Shown one piece after another: positions 42,250-51,171 of a stretch of 64,000 nt of DNA. This DNA is from Gammaproteobacteria bacterium. Lineage in GTDB: Bacteria > Pseudomonadota > Gammaproteobacteria > Burkholderiales > Nitrosomonadaceae. Location of the stretch: positions 1,550,001-1,614,000 of the forward strand of contig CP054180.1 of NCBI GenBank assembly GCA_015709635.1. Direction: 5' to 3'. Under the pieces are notes generated by a model. It was not told the origin of the DNA and made no database searches. It saw nothing but the letters and a program-made list of their open reading frames with translations. Position 1 is the stretch's first letter. Every line of letters starts with the position of its first letter. Both the position numbers and the translations under genes were made by a program.

Positions 42250-42912
42250 CTATCGTGTTTTATCCATAGCTTCCTTAATTAGTTTGGCGCTTTCATACGG
42301 CATGCCTTGGATCACTTTAAAGTATGCGTCTCGCATTGCCTCGAATGTGCTAAGACTTGTATTTATGGCAAGAGAACCAATACCACCCAGCATTAATTTG
42401 TAGAAGTTGTCATTGTCGCCATAAATTCGATGAAGATACAGTTTTTGAAATTCTTTTAGCTCTTCATCTTCTGGGTTTGCTATTGAATTTACGTATGTTT
42501 CTAATGCCTTTCGTGTATCACTAATATCTTCAGGACGAGGATCAATATACATGTGAGTAGCGACGACCTTATATATTGATGAAAAATATTTTAAATAAAA
42601 CGAATCATCATAATACTGTTTTACTAAGAAGCTTGCGCCGACAGCTCTAAGCAATCCTTCTTCACGAGCGAGTCGTTCAACCTGCTCGTGGGTTATATTG
42701 AGACTTTTCCGAGCAGCTTCATCGGGCGCCATATTGAAATCATCCTCTATCGAGGATGATTGAATTACAAATTTTTCTACCCATTCAGCAAGCAAAGTGG
42801 GTGATTGAAAAATATCTTTTTCAGACGGAATGTTTACTTCATCTTCCTTAGAAGAGGGCGCAGACACGGAATTCTCTTTCTTTTTGCCAAATATTTTACT
42901 CAGTAATTCCAT
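42250..42912 (-). CDS. Hypothetical protein, AT-rich accessory gene (220 aa)
   Basis: I do not recognise a family. The protein starts MELLSKIFGKKKE and has a polar low-complexity segment (NSVSAPSSKEDEVNIPSEKD) followed by a mostly helical body with LLAEWVEKFVIQ, EEGLLRAVGASFLVKQYY and ALETYVNSIANPEDEEL. No signal peptide or membrane segment is seen. AAGGAGAG lies about 7 bases before the chosen ATG, which decides the start over an ATG 12 codons upstream. Lower GC content than the neighbours suggests horizontal transfer. Confidence 0.7.
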   Translation of the reverse strand: MELLSKIFGKKKENSVSAPSSKEDEVNIPSEKDIFQSPTLLAEWVEKFVIQSSSIEDDFNMAPDEAARKSLNITHEQVERLAREEGLLRAVGASFLVKQYYDDSFYLKYFSSIYKVVATHMYIDPRPEDISDTRKALETYVNSIANPEDEELKEFQKLYLHRIYGDNDNFYKLMLGGIGSLAINTSLSTFEAMRDAYFKVIQGMPYESAKLIKEAMDKTR

Positions 42913-43230
42913 GCGTAATCTCTCCTTGATACATAATGCAAAGTGCAAGATATTTCGTTTAATAGTCTATTAGATAATGTCGTAAAATCACGTTCCTTAT
43001 AGATTATCAGCATGATTTTGCTTTATACGATTGAGGGTAATGAATAGCTCAGAAGAATGTGATATCACCATTCGCTAAAAATTACTGGATTTCGTATGAG
43101 AAAGAATTTCTGCAATCATTATAGTTTAACTACACAAAAATGAACGCAATTGCTTGCTGCAATCTCTACATCAGATCAATTGATCTGATGATCCAGCGAT
43201 CTGCTGATGTAGACTGAAACTAATATCTCT
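42913..43230. other. Non-coding gap between the hypothetical gene and hrpA
   Basis: About 320 bp, AT-rich in the first 230 bp. A GATCTGATGATCCAGCGATC segment near 43183 has overlapping GATC-containing short repeats just before hrpA. No gene, RNA or clear promoter is recognised. Confidence 0.5.
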
Positions 43231-46200
43231 ATGAAAAAATTCTCCCCCGAAGTCATCACCCGACGGCTTGCCCATCTTCCCCGCCCAACGTATGCGGAAG
43301 AGCTGCCGGTCAATCTGCGCCGCGAGGAGATCAAGCAGGCCATCGAGCATCACCAGGTAGTCATCATTTGCGGGGAAACCGGTTCGGGCAAAACTACGCA
43401 AATTCCTAAAATCTGCCTGGAACTCAAACGCGGTGTGCATGGTTTGATCGGGCATACGCAGCCGCGGCGGATTGCGGCGCGGACGGTGGCAGCGCGGATT
43501 GCTGCGGAGTTGAATAGTTCGTTGGGGCAGGCGGTGGGTTACAAGGTGCGCTTTTCCGACAAGATCGGCGCGGACAGCTACATCAAACTGATGACGGATG
43601 GCATTCTGCTGGCCGAGACGCAGGGCGATCCGCTGTTGCAGGCGTACGATACGTTGATCATCGACGAGGCGCACGAGCGCAGTTTGAATATCGATTTTCT
43701 GCTTGGCTTCCTCAAGCAATTGTTGCCCAAGCGGCCGGATTTGAAGGTGATCGTGACATCGGCGACCATCGACGCGCAGCGTTTTTCCCGCCATTTCAGC
43801 GCTGCGCCGGTGATCGAGGTGAGCGGGCGGTTGTATCCGGTCGAGATCCATTATCGTTCGCCGTTGGCCGATGAGGACGACGATAGCGACGGTGATGTGC
43901 AGCGAGCCATCATTCATGCGGCCGATGAGTTGATGGCGCTGGGTTCGGGCGATATTCTGGTGTTTTTGCCGGGCGAACGCGAGATCCGTGAAACCGCCGA
44001 AACCCTGCGCAAGCATTCGTTTCACCGTTTTCATTCGAGTATCGAAATCTTGCCGCTGTTTGCCCGCTTGTCGGTCGCCGAGCAGGAGCGGGTTTTTCAG
44101 CCGGATGGTGCGCGCCGTATTGTGCTGGCGACCAATGTGGCGGAAACGTCGTTGACCGTGCCGGGCATTCATTATGTGATCGATACCGGTCTGGCGCGGA
44201 TCAACCGCTACAGTTACCGCAACAAGGTCGAGCAATTGCTGGTGGAAAAAATCTCGCGCGCATCGGCCAATCAGCGGGCGGGACGCTGCGGCCGGGTGGC
44301 GAACGGCGTGTGCATTCGTCTCTATTCCGAGCAGGATTTTCAGGGCAGGGCGGAATTTACCGATCCGGAGATTTTGCGCTCATCGCTGGCGGCGGTGATT
44401 TTACGCATGAAGTCGCTGAAAATCGGCGATGTGGAAGATTTTCCGTTTCTGGAGCCGCCGTCGCCGCGCATGATCGCCGACGGTTATCAGTTGCTGGCGG
44501 AACTGGGCGCGGTCGACGACAACCGGCAGCTGACTGCAACCGGCTGGCGGCTGGCGAAGTTTCCGATCGATCCGCGTATCGCCCGCATGATTCTGGCGGC
44601 GAAACAGGAAAATTGCCTGCACGAAATTTTGATCATCGCATCGGCATTGAGCGTGCAGGATCCGCGCGACCGGCCGTTTGAGCATCAAGCTGCTGCCGAC
44701 CAAGCGCACCGCCGCTTCCAGGATGAACGCTCGGATTTTATGGCGTATTTGAAGCTGTGGGATTTCTTTGACGATCTGCTGAAACACAAAAAATCCGGTA
44801 AGAAACTGATGGCGCAATGCCGCGAGCATTTTCTGTCGTACCGGCGGTTGCGTGAATGGCGTGAGATTCATGGGCAATTGCACGTGCTGATGACGGAACT
44901 GGGTTTCAAACCGAATGAAATTCCGGCGGGGTACGACGAGATTCACCGCGCGCTGCTGCCCGGTTTGCTCGGTAACATCGGTTTTAAAACCGAGAATGAA
45001 GGGGAATATCTCGGCGCACGGAGCATCAAGTTTGCGATTTTCCCCGGTTCGGTGCTGAAAAAGGGCAAAGCCAAGTGGGTGGTCGCGGCGGAATTGGTCG
45101 AAACCAGCAAGCTCTACGCCCGTTGCGCGGCCAGAATCGAGCCGCAGTGGCTGGAGCGGATCGCCGGTAATTTATGCAAACGGCATTATTTCGATCCGCA
45201 TTGGGAAAAGAAACGTGCGCAAGTCGTCGCGTTTGAGCAGGTCACGCTGTACGGCTTGGTCATCGTGTCGAAGCGGCCGGTCAATTATGGGCCGATCCAT
45301 CCAAAGGAAGCGCGCGAGATTTTTATCCGCTCGGCATTGGTCGCCGGGGAATTCGTCACGCAAGCGCCGTTTTTTCTGCATAACCAGGCATTGATTCAGG
45401 AAATCGAGGAACTGGAGCATAAAACACGGCGGCAGGATGTGCTGGTCGACGAGCAGGAAATTTTTGCTTTCTTCGATGCGCTCATTCCGCACGACATCAC
45501 CAACGGCGCTGCTTTTGAAAAATGGCGCAAGCAAGCGGAGCAGCAGAATCCGCGCTTGCTGTATTTGCAGCGCGAATTGCTGATGCGCCATGAAGCCGGG
45601 CATGTCACCGAGGTGCAATTTCCGGAACGGATGGCATTGCCGGACGGCAGCGAACTGGCGCTTACGTATCGTTTTGAACCTGGGCATGTGCTCGACGGTG
45701 TGACCGTGACGGTTCCGTTGCCGTTGCTGAACCGGCTGGAAGCACGGCAGTTGGACTATCTGGTGCCGGGATTGATTCGCGAGAAGATTACTTGGTATTT
45801 GAAAGCGCTGCCGAAGCAAATCCGCCGCATGCTGGTGCCATTGCCCGAAACGGTGACGGAATTTCTGCTGAGCCATGCGAATGCCGTGCATCCGATACCG
45901 TTGGCCGATGCGCTGGCGCAATTCATTCTCAGAAAAACCATCCTGACGGTGCCGCCGGATATTTGGCAAACCAGCGAGATACCGCTGCATTTGTTGATGA
46001 ATATTCGCGTGATCGACGATGCCGGCGCGGAATTGGCGATGAGCCGCGATTTGGCCGGATTGCAGCGGCAACTGGGTCAAGCCGCGCAACAATCGTTTGT
46101 ACAGCGCGGTTCGGCCAACGAAAAAATTGCCATCGAGTGCGATCAAATCACCAGCTGGGATTTCGGCGACTTGCCGGCGGAAGCCGGCTTCATGCGCAAT

Positions 46201-46992
46201 GGGCAGCCATTGACCGGTTATCCGGCGTTGATCGATCAAACCGAGTGCGTCGCGATCCGTCTGTTCGATACCCGCGAAGCGGCGGATCGTGCGATGCGCT
46301 CAGGCGTGCGACGGTTGTTGTGCCTGATGTTGAAAGATCAAATTAAACAGCTGGAAAAGAATCTGCCCGGATTGAAACAAGCGAGTATGCAACTGGCGAG
46401 CCGGATGAATCCGGGCGATTTGAAGCAAGACATGCTGGATGCGATTATCGATCGTGCATTACTGCATGACGATCCTCTGCCGCGTTCAGAAACTGAATTT
46501 GCCGTGCAGTGCCAGCGCGCCAGAAGCCGCTTGCCGGAAGTATCCTCAGCCTTGGCGAAATTACTGCAGCAGATCGGTGTCGACTATCAAACGCTGATTG
46601 CGCGCTTATCCACAGTTCGCAACGAGCGGGTGAAATCGGAACTGAATGAGCAGCTCGACCATTTGCTGTATCGCGGCTTTCTCGGCGATACCGGATGGTC
46701 ACGTTTGCAACAGTTGCCACGCTATTTGAAAGGCATGACGTTGCGGCTGGAAAAACTGGCCGCGAACCCGGAGCGGGATCAGCGCAATAGCACCGAAGTG
46801 GCGCCGTTTTGGCAGCACTATGTGCAGCGGCTGGAAAAGCACCGGAAAGCCGGTTTGCATGATGAAAATCTGGAAGAATTTCGCTGGCAGATCGAGGAAT
46901 TGCGTGTTTCATTGTTTGCGCAAGAGCTGAAAACACCGTTCCCGGTATCCGTGAAGCGCTTGCAAAAATTGTGGGAAAGCGTGCAACCCTAA
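43231..46992 (+). CDS. hrpA: ATP-dependent RNA helicase HrpA (1253 aa)
   Basis: Large DEAH-box helicase. Walker A GETGSGKTTQ (residues 48-57), DEAH at 145-148 (IIDEAHERS), SAT motif (VIVTSATIDAQRF), VATNVAETSLT-like motif V (LATNVAETSLTVPG), motif VI QRAGRCGRV, then helicase-associated and OB-fold domains and a long HrpA C-terminal region (DUF3418). HrpA acts in RNA metabolism, including rescue of stalled ribosomes. Full length for the family. Long antisense frames here are codon-usage shadows. Confidence 0.95.
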   Translation: MKKFSPEVITRRLAHLPRPTYAEELPVNLRREEIKQAIEHHQVVIICGETGSGKTTQIPKICLELKRGVHGLIGHTQPRRIAARTVAARIAAELNSSLGQAVGYKVRFSDKIGADSYIKLMTDGILLAETQGDPLLQAYDTLIIDEAHERSLNIDFLLGFLKQLLPKRPDLKVIVTSATIDAQRFSRHFSAAPVIEVSGRLYPVEIHYRSPLADEDDDSDGDVQRAIIHAADELMALGSGDILVFLPGEREIRETAETLRKHSFHRFHSSIEILPLFARLSVAEQERVFQPDGARRIVLATNVAETSLTVPGIHYVIDTGLARINRYSYRNKVEQLLVEKISRASANQRAGRCGRVANGVCIRLYSEQDFQGRAEFTDPEILRSSLAAVILRMKSLKIGDVEDFPFLEPPSPRMIADGYQLLAELGAVDDNRQLTATGWRLAKFPIDPRIARMILAAKQENCLHEILIIASALSVQDPRDRPFEHQAAADQAHRRFQDERSDFMAYLKLWDFFDDLLKHKKSGKKLMAQCREHFLSYRRLREWREIHGQLHVLMTELGFKPNEIPAGYDEIHRALLPGLLGNIGFKTENEGEYLGARSIKFAIFPGSVLKKGKAKWVVAAELVETSKLYARCAARIEPQWLERIAGNLCKRHYFDPHWEKKRAQVVAFEQVTLYGLVIVSKRPVNYGPIHPKEAREIFIRSALVAGEFVTQAPFFLHNQALIQEIEELEHKTRRQDVLVDEQEIFAFFDALIPHDITNGAAFEKWRKQAEQQNPRLLYLQRELLMRHEAGHVTEVQFPERMALPDGSELALTYRFEPGHVLDGVTVTVPLPLLNRLEARQLDYLVPGLIREKITWYLKALPKQIRRMLVPLPETVTEFLLSHANAVHPIPLADALAQFILRKTILTVPPDIWQTSEIPLHLLMNIRVIDDAGAELAMSRDLAGLQRQLGQAAQQSFVQRGSANEKIAIECDQITSWDFGDLPAEAGFMRNGQPLTGYPALIDQTECVAIRLFDTREAADRAMRSGVRRLLCLMLKDQIKQLEKNLPGLKQASMQLASRMNPGDLKQDMLDAIIDRALLHDDPLPRSETEFAVQCQRARSRLPEVSSALAKLLQQIGVDYQTLIARLSTVRNERVKSELNEQLDHLLYRGFLGDTGWSRLQQLPRYLKGMTLRLEKLAANPERDQRNSTEVAPFWQHYVQRLEKHRKAGLHDENLEEFRWQIEELRVSLFAQELKTPFPVSVKRLQKLWESVQP

Positions 46993-47016
46993 AAAAACGG
47001 GAGCCGCAGCTCCCGT
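46991..47016 (-). terminator. Terminator for the PEP-CTERM gene (minus strand)
   Basis: A perfect 8-bp stem ACGGGAGC / GCTCCCGT with a 4-base loop is followed, on the minus strand, by a run of T (A6 at 46991-46996). It starts at the hrpA stop codon and may also help end hrpA transcription, although there is no T run on the plus side. Confidence 0.88.
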
Positions 47017-47041
47017 TGGTATGAAAATGATCGTTGTACGA

Positions 47042-47644
47042 TTAAGCGGTTGCAATTTTGCGGCGGCTTGCCGTGAAACCCAATAAACCAAGACCGGCCA
47101 GCAACATGGCGTAAGTTTCAGGTTCGGGTACAGCCGCTACGCCTTCAACCGTAATGTTGTTCAATCCCCAGCCTTCATCTCCGAGCCCTTGGAAAGAACC
47201 AGAGTAATCAAAGGTTAATACATGGTTACCCGCGGTGAAATTAACCGGAATTGAAACATTCAGCAATCCGCCGTTATAGAAACCGAAGTTGATTGCAGAG
47301 AAGGTTGCGCCATTCGGGTTGGCGAATACGATATCCGTGCCGCCGCCGCCGAGATTAAACGTACCTTGGAACAACAGATCGCTGTCGCTATAGAAACTGA
47401 ACGTATCGGTGCAGCAATTGGAACCATCCAGACTCAAATAACCTTGAATTTCGAAAGTGATATTACCCGCACCGCTGCCTGAAGCAAAGCTGCGTGTGAT
47501 ACTGCTCGGGCTTGGCAGTATGCCTGTCGGGGTGAGATCTTGATAGATGACGGATGCAGCATGGGCTGATTGCAGCGGTGTCAATCCGGTCAAAGCGACA
47601 GCTGCAACAGCGATAAAATGTCCAACTGAAAGATTCTTTGTCAT
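47042..47644 (-). CDS. PEP-CTERM sorting domain protein (200 aa)
   Basis: Secreted protein with an N-terminal signal peptide (FIAVAAVALTGLTPLQSAHA) and a C-terminal sorting signal: VPEPETYAMLLAGLGLLGF followed by ASRRK. PEP-CTERM proteins are processed by exosortase and usually linked to extracellular polysaccharide. The middle (FSFYSDSDLLFQGTFNLGGG, GNHVLTFDYSG) looks like a beta-rich domain of unknown ligand. Exosortase genes are not in the window. It stands alone with its own terminator. Confidence 0.9.
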   Translation of the reverse strand: MTKNLSVGHFIAVAAVALTGLTPLQSAHAASVIYQDLTPTGILPSPSSITRSFASGSGAGNITFEIQGYLSLDGSNCCTDTFSFYSDSDLLFQGTFNLGGGGTDIVFANPNGATFSAINFGFYNGGLLNVSIPVNFTAGNHVLTFDYSGSFQGLGDEGWGLNNITVEGVAAVPEPETYAMLLAGLGLLGFTASRRKIATA

Positions 47645-47956
47645 GATATTCTCTGGTTTTGTTTATATAAGTAAGTAGCCAAATCTCTTTCTAATCAATA
47701 GTAATCCAATCGGTTCCCTGACTGCTTCATTTTGATTCTCGATTGGAATCCCTGCTTTACTATTAGACTGAAATTTGACTGTTCGGTCGAAATTGCACAG
47801 TGACATTCTATAATACACTGATTTCCAGACTATAACTTACTGATCTTGACTGATTCCATAGTTCATCACTCCTGTTTTACTACTAGATAATGGGTGATTT
47901 GTACTATTAATTCAGTCGACAACCAGCCAAAATCGCTAATAAAATGGTCCTCCACT
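47645..47956. other. AT-rich non-coding gap
   Basis: 312 bp between two minus-strand genes, rich in A and T. It should contain the PEP-CTERM promoter (reading leftward) but I see no convincing -35/-10 pair, RNA gene or repeat. Confidence 0.5.
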
Positions 47957-48667
47957 TCACGAATCATGCAGATCCGGATAGAAGCCTTGCATAATTCGCT
48001 CGTTATAGGCCGTGAGATTTTCTTTGGTTAATGCATATTCCTTAAGCGGGGATTCAATGGGGCAACCGCTGATATTGATCAGTAACCCGAAAGCCGATGC
48101 ATCCAATGCGGTGGGACGATCGCCCAAGAAATACGGCTTGTGGTTGAGATATGCCGCCAATGCATCAATATCCTGCTTACCCAATGCGAATATTTCTTCT
48201 GCTTGATGTCTGCCCATACCATGACCATAAATTTGCCGTTGAATCTTTTTGCGCCAACGATTGGCAAAAATATCCCGGATTATTGGCGGTAATGGACTGA
48301 AGATGGCTTTTTTATTGATTTGCCAATTTTCATCGGTATATTGCCAGCGGGAATACAGCGCGACCCAAAATAAATGCTCTTCCAGCAAACGCTGCAAAGC
48401 GGTCGACAGGGCCAATTCCTCCGTGGTCAATCCACTATCCAAATCGTGATAAGTGGATTTCAGATATTCGATGATGAAACGCGAGTCGCCGAGCGCTTTA
48501 TCATTATCGCTGATATAAGGCAATTTCCCTTTCGGCGCGCCCATGGGCAACGCGGGCTTAATGTCGTGCTCGATACCGGCCATGCGCAAATAGGTTTCGA
48601 CCTTGCAACAGAAAGGGCTCAAATTGGGGATGCCCCAAGTACGCTCAAATTGATACAATTTCAGCAT
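47957..48667 (-). CDS. Glutathione S-transferase-like protein (236 aa)
   Basis: An N-terminal thioredoxin-fold domain (LKLYQFERTWGIPNLSPFCC, KVETYLRMAGIEHD, KGKLPYISDNDKALGDS) and a C-terminal helical domain (YFLGDRPTALDASAFGLLIN) resemble the metaxin/FAXC-like branch of GSTs. The motif SPFCCK is close to the CxxC or SPF starts of this group. The start is at 48667; 18 upstream codons run into the operator region and are unlikely. Divergent from an HxlR-type regulator, which probably controls it. Confidence 0.82.
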   Translation of the reverse strand: MLKLYQFERTWGIPNLSPFCCKVETYLRMAGIEHDIKPALPMGAPKGKLPYISDNDKALGDSRFIIEYLKSTYHDLDSGLTTEELALSTALQRLLEEHLFWVALYSRWQYTDENWQINKKAIFSPLPPIIRDIFANRWRKKIQRQIYGHGMGRHQAEEIFALGKQDIDALAAYLNHKPYFLGDRPTALDASAFGLLINISGCPIESPLKEYALTKENLTAYNERIMQGFYPDLHDS

Positions 48668-48701
48668 GTTGCGTATTCTCCTCTGATGGATTGGAATAAT
48701 C

Positions 48702-48751
48702 ACTTGCAGTTCACAAGTCACTCTACCTTATGAACTTGTAAATTGCAAGTT
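48702..48751. promoter_or_regulatory. Two dyads between the GST and HxlR-type regulator genes; putative operator
   Basis: ACTTG-N7-CAAGT at 48702-48718 and AACTTG-N7-CAAGTT at 48733-48751 share half-site, spacing and symmetry, with centres 32 bp apart (about three helical turns). Such paired dyads in a 136-bp divergent spacer are what a dimeric winged-helix regulator would bind. Assignment to the adjacent HxlR protein is inferred. Confidence 0.65.
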
Positions 48752-48803
48752 ACTGCGATACATTAGGGCCGTGTTGTGATTTTGAAGATAAGGATGTTAA
48801 TCA

Positions 48804-49202
48804 GTGGCGGAAGATTCGGAAAAAATAGACTTTGAGCGATCGTGCTGTCCGGTCGCCTGCGCGCTCGATCTTTTGGGCGATAAATGGACATTGCTGATTA
48901 TCCGGGATTTATTATTGGGTAAAAAACGCTACCAGGAATTTCTCGCCTCTCCGGAACAAATCGCCACCAATATATTGGCGGACCGGTTAAAGAAATTGGA
49001 TGCTGCGGGAATTATCGTGCAGCACGCCTACCAGCAAAAGCCGGCACGCTATGAATACGCATTGACCCGGAAAGGGGAGGATCTGCGGCCGGTATTGGAA
49101 GCTTTGGTTAAATGGGGAATGACCTATTATCCGGGTACAAAAGTTTTCAAGTCGTATGAGCGTCACTCTGCCGCTGGCAGGGAAAATAAGCAGGAGACTT
49201 AG
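48804..49202 (+). CDS. HxlR-type winged-helix transcriptional regulator (132 aa)
   Basis: HxlR family signature: CPVACALDLLGDKWTLLIIRDLL, LLGKKRYQEFLASPEQIATNILADRLKKL split across residues 40-69, and YALTRKGEDLRPVLEALVKWG. The starting SCCPV region contains cysteines, as in redox or electrophile sensors of this family (YodB, QorR type). The start is GTG at 48804 with AAGGAT upstream. The stop codon TAG is formed by the TA target site and first base of a miniature element, so the C-terminus may be altered. Confidence 0.88.
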   Translation: MAEDSEKIDFERSCCPVACALDLLGDKWTLLIIRDLLLGKKRYQEFLASPEQIATNILADRLKKLDAAGIIVQHAYQQKPARYEYALTRKGEDLRPVLEALVKWGMTYYPGTKVFKSYERHSAAGRENKQET

Positions 49203-49346
49203 GGAAACGCTGATTAATTCGGCGGACGAGATGAAGCACGAGGCGCATGGAGTGCAGCAACCGAGACATATCAACAAGATAGGCGAGGGAGTGAGTACCG
49301 CGCAACGAAGTGATTCGCTCGTATAGCCAATTAATCAGCGTTTCCT
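49202..49346 (-). repeat. TA-flanked miniature inverted-repeat element, copy 2 (145 bp)
   Basis: The ends are GGGAAACGCTGATTAATT and the complement AGGAAACGCTGATTAATT, flanked by TA (49200-49201 and 49347-49348). The interior is the reverse complement of copies 1 and 3. Together with copy 3 it brackets the Rh channel gene in inverted orientation. Confidence 0.85.
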
Positions 49347-49373
49347 TAGTCCGATTGATAATGATCAATCGAT

Positions 49374-49400
49374 AAAAAACCCCGCCACGTATGGCAGGGT
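49374..49400 (-). terminator. Terminator of the Rh channel gene (minus strand)
   Basis: On the minus strand, CCCTGCCA-TACG-TGGCGGGG forms a stem with one G-T pair, followed by TTTTTT. It lies 16 bp after the channel gene stop. Confidence 0.85.
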
Positions 49401-49415
49401 CGTGATGGAAGCAGA

Positions 49416-50792
49416 TTAAATCTGAGGCTCCGGTTTATCGATGGTGCTTTGAGTGTGTGCTGCTGCAACTTTGCTCTCCAGAATCTGAATGCGGGATTCC
49501 AGTCTTGCGATCAGTATTTTTGTTTCGGATGATTCGACCGGAATTTGCGGTTTAGCGGCCAAGGCATGACTCTCCAAAGTTTCTACCCGAGTTTCCAGTC
49601 GTTCCGGCAAATTCTCAGTCTCAGGTCCGGCCAGATGGGTAAATTCGACACTATCCTCGTACGGTTCACGCGTGGTTCCCGTTGCTTTGATAATGGCACC
49701 GGCAAGCAGTCCGCCAGGAATTGCGATGATCAAGGTGATTGCAATGCCGTTAAATTGTGCGATGGCGACATCCGGCACGACAAAAAAAGCACTCAATCCA
49801 CCCAATAATCCCGGCATTCCGTGCAGGTTATGCACACCGCAGGTATCGACCAGCTTGAATCGGGATTCGAGCATGGGTTGCAGGAAAACATACCCCAGAA
49901 CGGAAACGGTACCGGCCAGCAAACCGATGCCGAAAGCACCCGTAGGCGAGACAATGTTACACACCGAGCCGATGGCGACACCACCGGCCAGTGCGGCATT
50001 TGCCATATCCACCATGGATGTTTTACCTCCATGCAATTTTGTACTGAGGAAGTACGTGGCGATGGTTGCGCCGCAAAGTGCTAATAATGTATTGGCTACG
50101 GTTTGCGGCATATTTTCCAACGGCACTAGGGCGGTCGCGAAACTCGGCCAGAACAACCAAAGCACCATGGATCCCAGCATCGCGAAACGGTCCGACGTGT
50201 GATCCGATTCGATCGGTTGACTGCGCTGATAGGCTGTAGTCAGTACCAGTGACATGCTTAATCCGAAATAAGCGCCGAATGCATGGATGACGATCGATCC
50301 GGCGGTATCCTGAAAGCCGGTGGTATAACCGATGGCATCATCAAGCACCAGCCATTCATTGACTAGATAAAGCGGGACGACCAATAAAGCCAGCAAAGCG
50401 TATTGAAAAACGCGCAAACGTCCCAGCACGGCACCCATTGCGATCAATGCGGCGGCAACCGATAACTCGGCATACAGCAATGCATCTAATGTGTGAGGTG
50501 ACAGTTGATGGCCGAAAATACCATTGGCGCGGAATAATATATATAAAGGCAAACCGACGGCGACAACCAAATAAGTGCCCGTTACAGCACCGAATCCATA
50601 ACGGCGTACAAAAACCATTAAAAAGCCGAAACCGACCAGCAGCATGGCGAGGATATGGATGATGTAATTATATTGCGCGACCGTGCGTGCTTCGCTTAGG
50701 GGCGGTGCGGCTTCTGCATATACCCAGCTACTGAAACTGAGGAGAAACAGACTCATTGCTCCCGGCAATATCTTGCTAAAGCTTTTTTTCAT
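49416..50792 (-). CDS. Rh-type ammonium/ammonia channel with C-terminal coiled-coil tail (458 aa)
   Basis: A signal peptide (ILPGAMSLFLLSFSSWVYA) precedes about 11 membrane segments. Rh rather than Amt features: GSIVIHAFGAYFGLS, SDRFAMLGSMVLWLFWPSF, MVDMANAALAGGVAIG and DTCGVHNLHGMPGLLGG, the pore and twin-His region. Rh proteins conduct NH3 or ammonium and, in Nitrosomonas, replace Amt. The last 70 residues form a predicted coiled coil with heptads (ERLETRVETLESHALAA, TKILIARLESRIQILESKVA), which I do not recall as usual for bacterial Rh proteins. The start at 50792 gives a clean signal peptide; the frame is open upstream to 51023, into copy 3 of the miniature element. Confidence 0.92.
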   Translation of the reverse strand: MKKSFSKILPGAMSLFLLSFSSWVYAEAAPPLSEARTVAQYNYIIHILAMLLVGFGFLMVFVRRYGFGAVTGTYLVVAVGLPLYILFRANGIFGHQLSPHTLDALLYAELSVAAALIAMGAVLGRLRVFQYALLALLVVPLYLVNEWLVLDDAIGYTTGFQDTAGSIVIHAFGAYFGLSMSLVLTTAYQRSQPIESDHTSDRFAMLGSMVLWLFWPSFATALVPLENMPQTVANTLLALCGATIATYFLSTKLHGGKTSMVDMANAALAGGVAIGSVCNIVSPTGAFGIGLLAGTVSVLGYVFLQPMLESRFKLVDTCGVHNLHGMPGLLGGLSAFFVVPDVAIAQFNGIAITLIIAIPGGLLAGAIIKATGTTREPYEDSVEFTHLAGPETENLPERLETRVETLESHALAAKPQIPVESSETKILIARLESRIQILESKVAAAHTQSTIDKPEPQI

Positions 50793-50985
50793 GTGATTCT
50801 TCCTTATTCTAGTGATTTTTCGGGTTAATCCTCGACGAGATCCAGAGGAGGGGATGGAATATGATTTATCCCCACGCGGAGTGTGAGCTTTAATTCCCAT
50901 CAAAACAATAGGGAAAAATAAATTTTTGATTTCTAATGCTAATGCGTATGGATTTATAAGCGAAGGTGGAACAACAGTATTTGTA

Positions 50986-51130
50986 AGGGAAACGCTGATT
51001 AATTGACTATACGAGCGAATCACTTCGTTGCGCGGTACTCGCTCCCTCGCCTATCTTGTTGATAGGTCTCGGTTGCTGCGTTCCGTGCGCCTCGTGCTCC
51101 ATCTCGTCCGCCGAATTAATCAGCGTTTCC
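50986..51130 (+). repeat. TA-flanked miniature inverted-repeat element, copy 3 (145 bp)
   Basis: The ends are AGGGAAACGCTGATTAATT and the complement GGAAACGCTGATTAATT, flanked by TA (50984-50985 and 51131-51132). It is in the same orientation as copy 1, opposite to copy 2, and lies about 190 bp upstream of the Rh channel start codon, where it could influence expression. Confidence 0.85.
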
Positions 51131-51171
51131 TAAGGCAACACTTAATCCTGACAACTACAATACATTTTCTT

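Noticed and set aside
43171..46239. Long minus-strand frames (354 and 355 codons) inside hrpA
   Set aside because: They are antisense to a clear hrpA frame, rich in His, Arg and Gln as expected of shadow frames, and have no recognisable domain.
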